From: Pseudobdellovibrionaceae bacterium
GTDB taxonomy: Bacteria; Bdellovibrionota; Bdellovibrionia; Bdellovibrionales; UBA1609
Assembly: GCA_020635075.1 (NCBI GenBank)
Contig: JACKAM010000002.1
Span: forward strand, 806,001 to 870,000
Direction: 5' to 3'
Length of the DNA: 64,000 nucleotides
Shown: in pieces, positions 1-8,306 of the stretch
Numbering within the stretch: the first letter of the stretch is position 1
How the letters are laid out: every line of letters starts with the position of its first letter
Position numbers and translations under genes: made by a program
Notes under the pieces: model-generated
Told to the model about the DNA's origin: nothing
Database searches by the model: none
The model's input: the letters and a program-made list of their open reading frames with translations, nothing else

Positions 1-280
1 CGAAGATAACCTTTGGAGTGCTGGCGCCTACATTTTCTTCTTCTGGAATCCAACCATGAAAGAGAGTCCCGTCTCGTCAGGTGACGACAACGACGCCACC
101 ATCAACCAATTTGGTCTTCTCTGTGGACGCAAGCTCTCAGAACATTTAAGGCTTGAGGCCTCGCTTGATTTTGCCATTTATTCGGCCAAATTCTCAGGTT
201 CCGGCTCGCGAGCCGAACCCGCCACCAGCGCCAGCCATCGACACACCGGCCTCGCCGCCGGTATTTACTACCTGTTTTAA
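1..280 (+). CDS. C-terminal part of an outer-membrane beta-barrel protein (partial)
   Basis: The reading frame is open from base 2 to the stop at 278-280, so this is the 3' end of a gene starting outside the window. About 92 residues are visible. The segment alternates polar and hydrophobic residues and ends in Ile-Tyr-Tyr-Leu-Phe; a terminal aromatic Phe is the usual BAM-recognition signature of outer-membrane barrels. Nothing more specific can be said, because the N-terminal part is missing. It converges on groEL and shares a terminator with it. Confidence 0.6.
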   Translation, partial: EDNLWSAGAYIFFFWNPTMKESPVSSGDDNDATINQFGLLCGRKLSEHLRLEASLDFAIYSAKFSGSGSRAEPATSASHRHTGLAAGIYYLF

Positions 281-300
281 TGGTACCAAGTCCCATAAAA

Positions 301-330
301 AAAAGCCCGGTTAAGCTAACCGGGCTTTTT
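301..330. terminator. Bidirectional intrinsic terminator between the barrel gene and groEL
   Basis: AAAAGCCCGGTTA and TAACCGGGCTTTTT form a GC-rich hairpin with a 3-nt loop. It is flanked by A-runs on one side and T-runs on the other, so it can stop transcription arriving from both converging genes. Confidence 0.85.
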
Positions 331-382
331 AGCTGACCTGCCCAACAAAGATCGTCGGGTAGTCACTGGACTAAGATGCCCC

Positions 383-2026
383 TTACATCATCGGCATTCC
401 GCCCATTCCACCCATTCCGCCCATGTCGGCAGGCATTCCTTTTTCTTCTTTCTTAGGAGCTTCAGCGATCATGGTTTCAGTCGTCAGCATCAAAGAAGAT
501 ACGGACGCTGCATTCTCAAGCGCGCAACGAACAACCTTAACTGGGTCCATGACGCCAGCCTTCAGCAGGTCTTCGTACTGCTCTTCCAAAGCGTTAAAAC
601 CGTAAGCAGTGCTCTTATTGCTCAATACGCGATCAAGAACAATTGCTCCGTCAATACCGGCGTTACCAGCAATTTGACGAAGAGGCTCTTCACAAGCGCG
701 AGCGATAATGCGAGCACCGAAGCGCTCTTCCTCACTAAGATCAAGGCCCTCAAGGTTGCGAGAAGCACGCAGAAGGGCCGTTCCGCCACCAGCTACGATA
801 CCTTCTTCAACCGCTGCGCGAGTTGCGTTCAGAGCATCTTCAACGCGAGCCTTTTTCTCTTTCATTTCAACTTCAGAAGGAGCGCCAACATGGATGACAG
901 CTACGCCGCCAGCCAACTTGGCTAGACGCTCTTTCAGCTTCTCTTTGTCGTAATCGCTAGTGGTCTCTTCAACCTGAGCGCGGATCTGGCTCACACGAGC
1001 TTGAATTTCCTTCTTCTCGCCAGCGCCATCGATGATGGTGGTGTTATCCTTGTCGATAACAATGCGCTTTGCATTTCCGAGGTCGGCCAAAGTCGCTTGC
1101 TCAAGCTTGCGGCCCATCTCTTCGCTAACAACAGTCCCGCCAGTCAGGACAGCGATGTCCTCAAGCATGGCCTTACGACGGTCGCCAAAGCCAGGAGCCT
1201 TAACAGCAGCAACTTGGAGAGTTCCACGCAGCTTGTTCACAACCAGGGTAGCAAGAGCTTCACCATCAACATCTTCAGCGATGATCACCAAAGGACGACC
1301 TTGCTTGGCAACGCCCTCCAGGATTGAGATCATGTCCTTCATGTTGCTGATCTTCTTGTCATAGATAAGAACAAATGGGTTCTCAAGAGCAGCTTCCATT
1401 CTCTCGGCGTTGGTAATGAAATAAGGAGAAAGGTAGCCGCGATCAAATTGCATGCCCTCAACTACGGTCAGCTCAGTCAGAGCGGTCTTGCTTTCCTCAA
1501 CCGTAATAACGCCCTCTTTACCAACTTTGTCCATGGCCTCAGCGATCATCTCGCCGATTTCCTTGTCGTTGTTGGCAGAAATGGCGCCCACTTGAGCGAT
1601 TTCTTTTTTGTCTTTTACGGGCTTGGCCATTTTAAAGAGGTCCTCTTTAATGGCGGCAACGGCTTTATCAACGCCCTTTTTTACAGACATGGGGTTGTGG
1701 CCAGCGCTGACGATCTTCGCGCCTTCGCGGAAGATGGCTTGAGCCAGAACAGTTGCAGTAGTTGTTCCGTCACCGGCATCGTCATTAGTTTTGCTGGCAA
1801 CTTCTTTAACCATCTGAGCGCCCATGTTTTCGAACTTGTTCTCAAGCTCGATTTCTTTGGCAACGGTCACGCCGTCTTTAGTGATCAGGGGGGCGCCAAA
1901 AGACTTTTCAATAACCACGTTACGGCCCTTAGGACCAAGAGTGACTTTAACCGCGTTTGCCAGAGTGTTCACTCCGCGCAAAATTGCGTTACGAGCATCT
2001 TCGCTAAAACGTAACTCTTTACTCAT
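383..2026 (-). CDS. groEL: Chaperonin GroEL (60 kDa subunit)
   Basis: This is a full-length 547-residue type I chaperonin, the usual family length. It forms the cytoplasmic double-ring folding chamber and works with GroES using ATP. The N-terminal ATP-site region (VTLGPKGRNVV, then DGTTTATVLA) is intact, and the C-terminus carries the typical flexible Gly-Gly-Met repeat ending MGGMPMM. It lies 26 bp downstream of groES in a two-gene operon. The start ATG at 2024-2026 begins MSKELRFSEDAR, matching the family. The only groEL in the window; essential in most bacteria. Confidence 0.98.
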   Translation of the reverse strand: MSKELRFSEDARNAILRGVNTLANAVKVTLGPKGRNVVIEKSFGAPLITKDGVTVAKEIELENKFENMGAQMVKEVASKTNDDAGDGTTTATVLAQAIFREGAKIVSAGHNPMSVKKGVDKAVAAIKEDLFKMAKPVKDKKEIAQVGAISANNDKEIGEMIAEAMDKVGKEGVITVEESKTALTELTVVEGMQFDRGYLSPYFITNAERMEAALENPFVLIYDKKISNMKDMISILEGVAKQGRPLVIIAEDVDGEALATLVVNKLRGTLQVAAVKAPGFGDRRKAMLEDIAVLTGGTVVSEEMGRKLEQATLADLGNAKRIVIDKDNTTIIDGAGEKKEIQARVSQIRAQVEETTSDYDKEKLKERLAKLAGGVAVIHVGAPSEVEMKEKKARVEDALNATRAAVEEGIVAGGGTALLRASRNLEGLDLSEEERFGARIIARACEEPLRQIAGNAGIDGAIVLDRVLSNKSTAYGFNALEEQYEDLLKAGVMDPVKVVRCALENAASVSSLMLTTETMIAEAPKKEEKGMPADMGGMGGMGGMPMM

Positions 2027-2052
2027 TTTTCTACCTCATTCCCGTTCAATAA

Positions 2053-2355
2053 TTAGTTAAAAATTCCCAGAACATCTTCTTCACGCATCATCAAGAACTC
2101 AACGCCATCAAGCTTAAGCTCTGTACCTGCGTATTTGCTAAACAACACTTTGTCGCCAGCCTTAACTTCCAAAGGCAGAATTTTTCCATCTTCGGTCACA
2201 CGGCCGCTACCGGTCGCTACAATTTCACCACGCTGGGGCTTTTCTTTTGCTGTGTCAGGAATGATAATTCCACCAGCTGTAGTCTCAGACTCGTCCAGAC
2301 GACGAACCAAAATACGATCGTGCAAAGGACGCACATTTAGTTTTGCAGATGCCAT
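2053..2355 (-). CDS. groES: Co-chaperonin GroES (10 kDa subunit)
   Basis: A 100-residue GroES that caps the GroEL cavity as a heptameric lid. The N-terminus NVRPLHDRILVRR and the mobile-loop region ETTAGGIIIPDTAKEKPQ are family hallmarks, and the C-terminus EEDVLGIFN is typical. An AGGAGG Shine-Dalgarno lies just upstream of the ATG. It is the first gene of the groES-groEL operon. No CIRCE element (TTAGCACTC-N9-GAGTGCTAA) is visible upstream, so HrcA control is not supported. Confidence 0.97.
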   Translation of the reverse strand: MASAKLNVRPLHDRILVRRLDESETTAGGIIIPDTAKEKPQRGEIVATGSGRVTEDGKILPLEVKAGDKVLFSKYAGTELKLDGVEFLMMREEDVLGIFN

Positions 2356-2423
2356 TTTAGGACCCTCCTATCGATTCAATGTGTCCTGATTTTTAGACAA
2401 ACCAAGCTATTCCGCTTTTTCAA

Positions 2424-2461
2424 CGACCTCCGCAATATGAAGGTCGACCAAAAAGAGTCAA
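2424..2461 (-). promoter_or_regulatory. Probable groESL promoter with an overlapping inverted repeat
   Basis: On the minus strand TTGACT (2456-2461) is followed after 16-17 bp by CATATT/ATATTG (2433-2439), a reasonable sigma-70-type pair. The -10 sits inside an inverted repeat, CGACCT (2441-2446) and AGGTCG (2424-2429), with an 11-nt spacer. That is a plausible operator position, but the binding protein is unknown. Confidence 0.4.
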
Positions 2462-2522
2462 GGTCGTGACTGAAAATTTTTTGATGTTCCCCGCCCCCTG
2501 CAGAAAACTTTGCTTTCCTCGA

Positions 2523-3092
2523 TTATTTGCGCTTGGCGTTATTGCCAAGCCCACCCACTCCGCGTAGGTGGCTAGCGACGGCCGGACTGGCCGCGGCCTC
2601 TGCGGCCGAGCGCCGCTCTTTTTCTCTCATAAGTGCTTGAATTAGTTGGGCCGATTCCTCTGAGCTCAGGCGCTCAAGAAGGCCCGTAAGGGCTTTAACA
2701 TCGTCCCGATAATTCACCAAATACACAGTAATATACTCTTCAAGACCCAAATCATGGGCATATTGAAGGCTCTCGTAGGCCGAACGAACCTCACGGCCCT
2801 GGGCCTTGGATGGCTGTGGCGCGCCAGAAACTTGAATTCTCCGAGAGCTTGGCAACTCAGTGGCTACAACCTTTTGCTGAGCCCCCTTGTTTGCGGCCAG
2901 TGAGGCCGGCTCACCAGCCACCCTCTCAAGAGCCTCCTGAGCCTCACGAATTTGCTGGTTCTTCCAGTCACGAAAGGCCATGGGCGCTGCCGGATCAGTG
3001 CTCACCAGTACTTGTGTCTTCTCTGGCATCGCCGCCCAGGCTGACAGACACAGACTATATAGGATGACGGTTAAAAGAATTCGTACCACCAA
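2523..3092 (-). CDS. Exported hypothetical protein
   Basis: A 189-residue protein with a clear Sec signal peptide: basic start, hydrophobic stretch VILYSLCLSAWA, and likely cleavage after Ala-Trp-Ala. The mature part is charged and Ala/Glu-rich and probably helical, with many Arg/Glu pairs and a basic C-terminus (NNAKRK). I recognise no domain. It lies alone between groES and the divergent rmuC, so context gives no role. It is probably a periplasmic helical protein. Confidence 0.6.
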   Translation of the reverse strand: MVVRILLTVILYSLCLSAWAAMPEKTQVLVSTDPAAPMAFRDWKNQQIREAQEALERVAGEPASLAANKGAQQKVVATELPSSRRIQVSGAPQPSKAQGREVRSAYESLQYAHDLGLEEYITVYLVNYRDDVKALTGLLERLSSEESAQLIQALMREKERRSAAEAAASPAVASHLRGVGGLGNNAKRK

Positions 3093-3311
3093 AACATTCC
3101 CCGGATATTACGTACCGACGCCCATTCCACCTGGGCTCATCGGCAAACTGTTCAAGGCCTGTGCCACCGTGTTCGTGGATTCAGAACGAGTTGAATAAAG
3201 AACCCAGGTCCAAATTCGTCATTAAGTTGCTATGCGTTGCCGAAAATTGATCCTTGCTCTCGCCCGCATTTGGGGCGATTTCCTAAGTAAGACGCTGGGG
3301 GTAAATTTTCC

Positions 3312-4790
3312 ATGTTCAGTTACTTGGCAGTTTTCACAGGCGCCGCAGTGGTTTTGGCCGCGGCATTTGCTTTCCTAGCTCTTTATATGCGACGGACCAA
3401 TTCGCGGCTCAACGAAGATCTCAAGCTTGCCGAATCGGAAAAGCAGTCGGCCCTTTCTAATCTCACGATCTCTGAAAGCCGAACTCAGCAGACATTGAAA
3501 CACAATGGTGAACTTGCGGAACAGCTCCAAGCTCAGAGGGAGCGAATGGAGCAAGTACTAGCCGACTGCGCTCGCCTGGAGACTGAAAAAAGGGGCCTGG
3601 CGCAAAATCTGGAAGATCAAAAGAAGTTCGTTTCTGATTCTTCTCAACAAATGGAAAACTCCTTCCGCAGCTTGGCTGCCAAAGCCCTGGAAGGCAACAA
3701 TCAGCAGTTTATCGACCTGGCCAAGCAAATCTTGTCTAAAGAATCCGGCACCTACATTGCCGATATGGATAAGCGAGACCAGGGGTTTCGTCTACTACTG
3801 GAGCCCCTAAAGGATTCTCTCACCAAGTACCAAAGCTTTGCCCAACAGATGGAGGTCGAAAGACAAAAGGCCTACACCTCAATTGAGTCCGAACTCAAAC
3901 GCATCACGGACACCAGCTCATCTCTTGCCCAAACCACGGCCGCCCTTAAAGACGCCCTTAAAAAACCCCATGTGCGGGGTCGATGGGGTGAAGTTCAGCT
4001 GCGCAACTGTATTGAGCTGGCCGGCATGTCTGAATACTCGGATGTGAATTTTCAAGACACAACGACCATGGACGACGGCCAACGGCTGATCCCGGATATG
4101 ACGGTGCGTATGCCCGGAGGACGGTTGGTGGTGGTTGATGCCAAAACACCCTTGGACGCCTTCATCGCGTCACTTGAAACTACTGATCCAGAGGTACGCG
4201 AGGCCGAGATGATTCGCCACGGCCGTCATGTGAAAGATCATATCAAGCGCTTATCTACAAGGGCCTATGGTGAAATACTCGATGAGTCGGCCGACTTTAC
4301 TGTGATGTTTCTTCCTAACGAGAGCTTTCTTTACGCGGCACTTGAGTCGGAACCGGACTTGGTGGAATACGCCCTTCAGCGCAAAGTTCTCATTGCCACC
4401 CCTCCGACTCTTATCGGTCTTTTAAAAGTCATTCGCTTCGGTTGGAACGAGGAAAAGCTGGCCGCCAACGCCAAATTGATTTCCGACGCGGGCAAAGAAC
4501 TCCACAAGCGAATCTGTGATTTTGTTGAGGCCTACACAGGTGTTGGCAAGGCCCTGGATAAAGCTCGCCAGGAGTTTGATGTGGGCATGATGCGCCTGGA
4601 GCGGCGAGTTTTGGTTCAAGCCCGTCGCCTGGAAAAGCTTGGTGCCAAAAGTGCCAAGTCTTTGCCTGAGGGCCTGGGTGAAGATGATTCCCAAAGTTTT
4701 GAGGATTCCCCCTCGCCCGAGCTTATTGAGGGTGCAAATGAGCCTAACATTGAGGCGGAGCCTGACTCCAACTTGGAAACAGAAGCTTAG
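3312..4790 (+). CDS. rmuC: DNA recombination protein RmuC
   Basis: A 492-residue RmuC-family protein. Residues 1-27 form one N-terminal membrane helix. Residues 30-220 are a long charged coiled coil. The conserved nuclease-like core follows (KPHVRGRWGEVQLRNCIEL, then VVVDAKTPLDAF), as in the family that limits inversions at short inverted repeats in E. coli. A long acidic tail after about residue 450 appears additional. A GGGGG run precedes the ATG at 11 bp. It stands alone, divergent from the upstream secreted protein. Confidence 0.92.
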   Translation: MFSYLAVFTGAAVVLAAAFAFLALYMRRTNSRLNEDLKLAESEKQSALSNLTISESRTQQTLKHNGELAEQLQAQRERMEQVLADCARLETEKRGLAQNLEDQKKFVSDSSQQMENSFRSLAAKALEGNNQQFIDLAKQILSKESGTYIADMDKRDQGFRLLLEPLKDSLTKYQSFAQQMEVERQKAYTSIESELKRITDTSSSLAQTTAALKDALKKPHVRGRWGEVQLRNCIELAGMSEYSDVNFQDTTTMDDGQRLIPDMTVRMPGGRLVVVDAKTPLDAFIASLETTDPEVREAEMIRHGRHVKDHIKRLSTRAYGEILDESADFTVMFLPNESFLYAALESEPDLVEYALQRKVLIATPPTLIGLLKVIRFGWNEEKLAANAKLISDAGKELHKRICDFVEAYTGVGKALDKARQEFDVGMMRLERRVLVQARRLEKLGAKSAKSLPEGLGEDDSQSFEDSPSPELIEGANEPNIEAEPDSNLETEA

Positions 4791-5041
4791 CATTTAAGTG
4801 ACAAAAGTCTATCCCCCAGAGCCAGACTTCCACCACTCAGATCGGCGTGATGATCGGGCGATTTCTCGCCGGCTCTTCGCCCCCAGCGAACAGTACTGCG
4901 CCCAAATCCAGGTAGCCCCATGTTGTTCGCCAACTTCGAACACAAACACTCATCACACACTGCATTTCTTTGCCTCTCTCGTGTGTGTCTCTTTAGGCTG
5001 ACCGCAGATTTTTTAACAACACAATTCCTTAGGGGGAATTT

Positions 5042-5542
5042 ATGAAGCGTCTACTTTGGGGCCTTTTGCTAACAGTCGGTTTTACTTTTAATGCTCAGGC
5101 TTACATCAACGAGGATAGTTCCTGGGACGAAATTCTGAGCACCATCAACATTGAGGTCGCTGATCCTCTTGGGGTTATGAGCGACTACGCCAATCCTGAG
5201 GGGTTTCTTAACAGCTGCCTAGTTGACGGCGCCATTCGCACCATTAATCCCGTAAGCTACTGTGCCGAATACCGTGAGTGGGAAACCAACCCTCGCCGAG
5301 GTAGAGAGTCCGAGTGCGTCCGCTATGGGAAGCGCCATCTGGCGCTTCCTCTTGTTTACGAAGCTAAGCGCTGTGTGAACTGGGAAGACCTCGGGCCTCG
5401 TCGTGGTCTTGGAGAGTGCATCGAGTGGAAAACTCAAACATTCACTCGCCCGACAGATTATCAAATCAAGGTTTTTCGTAAGATTGGCAACAATAACAAG
5501 TCAGTGATCTTTACCAAAGCCTTTGCTGTACCGGGCTGTTAA
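5042..5542 (+). CDS. Secreted cysteine-containing protein with an internal repeat
   Basis: A 166-residue protein with a signal peptide (cleavage likely after FNAQA) and a strong AGGGGG ribosome site just upstream of the ATG. The mature part holds seven cysteines and two similar blocks: NPRRGRESECVRYGK with later Pro/Tyr, and LGPRRGLGECIEWKT with later Pro-Thr-Asp-Tyr. This suggests a tandem disulfide-stabilised unit of about 35 residues. No known family is recognised. It is probably periplasmic or surface-exposed. Confidence 0.65.
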   Translation: MKRLLWGLLLTVGFTFNAQAYINEDSSWDEILSTINIEVADPLGVMSDYANPEGFLNSCLVDGAIRTINPVSYCAEYREWETNPRRGRESECVRYGKRHLALPLVYEAKRCVNWEDLGPRRGLGECIEWKTQTFTRPTDYQIKVFRKIGNNNKSVIFTKAFAVPGC

Positions 5543-5565
5543 ACAATTTGACCTACCCTCCATTT

Positions 5566-5610
5566 GGGTCAACCCCGACAACGATCCTCACAGATTCGCG
5601 GGGTTGACCC
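5566..5610. promoter_or_regulatory. Perfect 12-bp inverted repeat upstream of the HTH gene
   Basis: GGGTCAACCCCG (5566-5577) and CGGGGTTGACCC (5599-5610) are exact reverse complements separated by 21 nt. A third partial copy, TCTTGACCCGG, follows immediately. No T-run follows, so a terminator is unlikely. The position, 16 to 60 bp before a DNA-binding protein gene, fits an autoregulatory operator or an mRNA leader hairpin. Confidence 0.55.
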
Positions 5611-5625
5611 GAGTCTTGACCCGGA

Positions 5626-6906
5626 GTGTTTATGGAAAATGATTCGACCGACCGCCAAAGTGGGGAGAAAAAATTCACTTTATCACGAGTTGAGCAGGCC
5701 GGACGTTTACAGGGATCGGCGATTGCAATAAAAGCCCAGTCAGATGACCGGGGTAATTACAAGATGGAACCACGCCAAGACCTTCTGCGCCACGCGGTTG
5801 AGAGCTATCTACACCAATCGCACCTAAGCCTTTCTGCTCTTGCAGGCAAGCTTGATATATCCAAGTCCCATTTGTCAGACATCAAAAACGGCAAGGCAAA
5901 AGCCGGCCTTGATCTTGGTCTAAAGATCCTTAAGCGCTGTGGGGCTGATCTCAATATGCGCCGGGAGTGGCTTGATGAGTACATGAAGGAAGAAGTTCCC
6001 GAGTATTCGGATCTTCAACAAACCGCTGTCGCTGACAGCTCATCCAGCAAACTCTCACAGGAGTTTTGCCAGAGACTTGAAACCAACAGCACTCTGATGC
6101 ACATCATTTTAGATGTGATGGAACAAGGGGAGCTCGGCCTTGCTCGGTCAGACATCTTAACTCGGTATGGACAGGCGGGCATCGAGTTCGCCGAGTCTCT
6201 GGTGGAGGCCGGACTCGTTGTTTCGCGCCTTGAGCGCTACTACGCCTCGGACCAACGCCTTCAGCTTTCACGCAAATCCTCTTATTCCTTTGTCGAGAAT
6301 ACCTTGAGAGAGCAGCGGGAAAAGTATTTGGCTGGCCAGTATGAGGGCCGGTTTGAATTTCAGGTGGATGACGTTACGGAGGTCGCCATGGAAGAGTTGT
6401 TTCAGTTACATCAGGATTATATGAAGCGAGCCGCAGAGATAGTTAAAAAAGTCCGGCACCAGGATGGGGCTAAAAAATGCAAGCGGGTGATGGTCCAAGC
6501 CATGACCTCGGTGTTGCGTAACAACCTAGTAGTGATGGTCATGGGGGCTCTTCTTACCTTCTTCAGTTTATCGGATGCCATTGCAGATGGAGGAGGCCTC
6601 GGCGGAGGCTCCAACTCGGCTGGCGTCAAAGCCCTTAGAATGATGGGATTCCCAACAGAATTGCGGGCCATTGAAGCCGGAGGAGACATTGAGGCTGTCA
6701 TTGAAACGGCTCAGTACCAACCCGCCATCAAAGCCGGCCATGAACGCTGCCAGAATCTTCCCGGCTATAAAGTCCTTGATCAGGTCCGCCTGAATAAATA
6801 CACCGTGGATCGATATTTTAAAGATCGGCAGCAGCTGTATGAGCTCACTCTCTATTTGGAAGTCTTCTGCCGCGATACCCGTGAAAACGGGTGGGCCAAA
6901 CAATAA
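5626..6906 (+). CDS. Membrane-anchored XRE-type helix-turn-helix regulator
   Basis: About 426 residues from a GTG at 5626; an ATG two codons later (5632) is an equally good start. Residues about 50-115 form a Cro/C1-type HTH (SLSALAGKLDISKSHLSDIK). A helical, winged-helix-like middle follows. At about residues 297-318 there is a hydrophobic stretch (NNLVVMVMGALLTFFSLSDA), then a Gly-rich linker and a C-terminal domain of about 100 residues with two cysteines. The order suggests a one-component regulator with a DNA-binding cytoplasmic part and a periplasmic sensor. The hydrophobic stretch also resembles a signal peptide, so the gene may be an in-frame fusion of a regulator and a secreted protein. 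Confidence 0.7.
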   Translation: MFMENDSTDRQSGEKKFTLSRVEQAGRLQGSAIAIKAQSDDRGNYKMEPRQDLLRHAVESYLHQSHLSLSALAGKLDISKSHLSDIKNGKAKAGLDLGLKILKRCGADLNMRREWLDEYMKEEVPEYSDLQQTAVADSSSSKLSQEFCQRLETNSTLMHIILDVMEQGELGLARSDILTRYGQAGIEFAESLVEAGLVVSRLERYYASDQRLQLSRKSSYSFVENTLREQREKYLAGQYEGRFEFQVDDVTEVAMEELFQLHQDYMKRAAEIVKKVRHQDGAKKCKRVMVQAMTSVLRNNLVVMVMGALLTFFSLSDAIADGGGLGGGSNSAGVKALRMMGFPTELRAIEAGGDIEAVIETAQYQPAIKAGHERCQNLPGYKVLDQVRLNKYTVDRYFKDRQQLYELTLYLEVFCRDTRENGWAKQ

Positions 6907-6912
6907 AAAGCC

Positions 6913-7362
6913 TCAGCGGCCCGGAACCGAATCAAATGGTCCCGCCTGTTGCCAGGTGGAGGCCGCTGAGCGCGGGGAAGGGGAGGTCACGTTTTGGTCA
7001 ATACCTACTAGTACCAGAGGCGATTGAATCGATTCTCTGGCACCCCGGATGACAACCGAGTAGTAACCTTCATTACCCTTCTGAAAGTTAAAAAGGGTCA
7101 GAGTCGGTCCCTCGGCGCCTGGAATCGGGATCTTGTTAAAGTACCACTGGTAGTGCAGCTCATCGCTACGACTTGAGTGGGCCTCAACATACATGAGAAG
7201 GGGCTGCCCTGCGACCACAGCCTGTGGACGCGGGGCCTTTACTATATGCAGTCCGCTTTGCTTTGCGGGCAAAAGGTCTGCAGGTTTTGTGTTTTTGGCT
7301 ATATTCCAACCCAACCAACCAATCACACCAACCAAATAGAGCTTGAGCACCTTCTCAATCAA
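6913..7362 (-). CDS. Membrane-anchored protein with an immunoglobulin-like domain
   Basis: A 149-residue protein. Residues 5-22 form an N-terminal membrane anchor (LYLVGVIGWLGWNIA). Residues 45-120 fit the bacterial Ig-like (I-set) pattern: YQWYFNKIPIPGAEGPTLTL followed by EGYYSVVI, with the conserved Trp and Tyr-x-Tyr positions. Cysteines of the classical disulfide are absent, which is common in bacterial Ig folds. It converges on the HTH gene with only 6 bp between stop codons. Role unknown; probably a periplasmic binding or scaffold domain. Confidence 0.6.
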   Translation of the reverse strand: MIEKVLKLYLVGVIGWLGWNIAKNTKPADLLPAKQSGLHIVKAPRPQAVVAGQPLLMYVEAHSSRSDELHYQWYFNKIPIPGAEGPTLTLFNFQKGNEGYYSVVIRGARESIQSPLVLVGIDQNVTSPSPRSAASTWQQAGPFDSVPGR

Positions 7363-7659
7363 TCCCGGCTCCTTATGCCTGTTAACTAGAGCAATGAAAG
7401 TGCCACTAATCTTTGCGCCTATACCCGGCAGTTTTAATTTGGCGCCCCGGCCTCATGTGGTTTCTGAGCAGACGTATAATCAAACTGACGGTCACCAGGT
7501 CAATTTTCAGGTGTTAACGGTGTTGACACTTTTTGCCAATATCTTTGTTGTTTCAAATGCTTAGCTGCATCGATGGGCGGTGATCTTAATTCGAACCTAA
7601 GTTGACGTGGTGCTCGCCAGCCTGCTACTAGGCTAATTAAACATAATAAGGGTGTGGCC

Positions 7660-8274
7660 ATGCTTATCTTTGGCGTGAAAAACAAGGTGATCAGCTCCAA
7701 ACCTGTTGATGTTGTATGCACCGAGTGCACGCGTACAGAACAACGGGTTCATACCTTTCAGAGGTATTTCCATTTTTTCTGGGTTCCCGTGTTTCCCCTC
7801 TCCCGCCAATCGGTTTTGGAGTGCCAGCATTGCAAGAAGGTGACGCTGGAAAAAGAATTGTCCGACCAACGCAAGGCCATCGTTAGACTTAAAGCTGGAG
7901 CCATCAAAGCACCTATCTATATGTATGCGGGCTCGGTGATTATTGTTCTTCTTGTCGGCTGGTCCTATTACTCCATCAAAGTAGAAAACAAGCAGACCAT
8001 GCAGTTCTTGTCTTCCCCGGCGGCTAGTGACGTTGCTGTGATCGAGGCCGGCCAAGGACAGTTTCAACTGCTTAAGCTTATTGCCGTTGAGGGCAACCGG
8101 ATTCGCTTTCAAATTGGCCAGTACGTCTACAAGAGTGCGGCCTCTGCCAAGACAGCAATCCGCAAAGAGGTCTTTAAGGAAAGCGGCTACTTTAGTGATG
8201 ACCTGTTTGAAATGCCCATGGATAAGTACAAGCAAAGCCAGATTAAATTCGTTAAGCGTGAGAACGGCCACTAA
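7660..8274 (+). CDS. Zinc-ribbon membrane protein
   Basis: About 204 residues from ATG 7660; a GTG at 7654 is possible, but AAGGG spaces better to 7660. The N-terminus resembles the zinc-ribbon family that starts Leu-Ile-Phe-Gly. A first Cys pair (CTEC), an aromatic stretch YFHFFWVPVFPL, and a second pair (CQHC) could bind one Zn. One membrane helix follows (YAGSVIIVLLVGWSYY), then a soluble C-terminal domain of about 120 residues without a recognised family. An open frame on the opposite strand covers the same bases but lacks any family signature. Function unknown. Confidence 0.75.
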   Translation: MLIFGVKNKVISSKPVDVVCTECTRTEQRVHTFQRYFHFFWVPVFPLSRQSVLECQHCKKVTLEKELSDQRKAIVRLKAGAIKAPIYMYAGSVIIVLLVGWSYYSIKVENKQTMQFLSSPAASDVAVIEAGQGQFQLLKLIAVEGNRIRFQIGQYVYKSAASAKTAIRKEVFKESGYFSDDLFEMPMDKYKQSQIKFVKRENGH

Positions 8275-8306
8275 GGATTCAGGCTGTCCCGTCCTTGATT
8301 GAAGTT

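Noticed and set aside
1448..2014. 188-residue reading frame antisense to groEL
   Set aside because: groEL is certain on the other strand; this is a codon-bias shadow.
2356..2522. CIRCE/HrcA operator upstream of groES
   Set aside because: No TTAGCACTC-N9-GAGTGCTAA or close variant is present.
4798..5001. 67-residue reading frame between rmuC and the secreted protein
   Set aside because: No ribosome site, unusual His/Pro/Cys composition and no homology; left as intergenic.
7633..8271. 212-residue reading frame on the minus strand
   Set aside because: It is antisense to the zinc-ribbon membrane protein, which has Cys pairs, a membrane helix and a ribosome site; the antisense frame has none of these.
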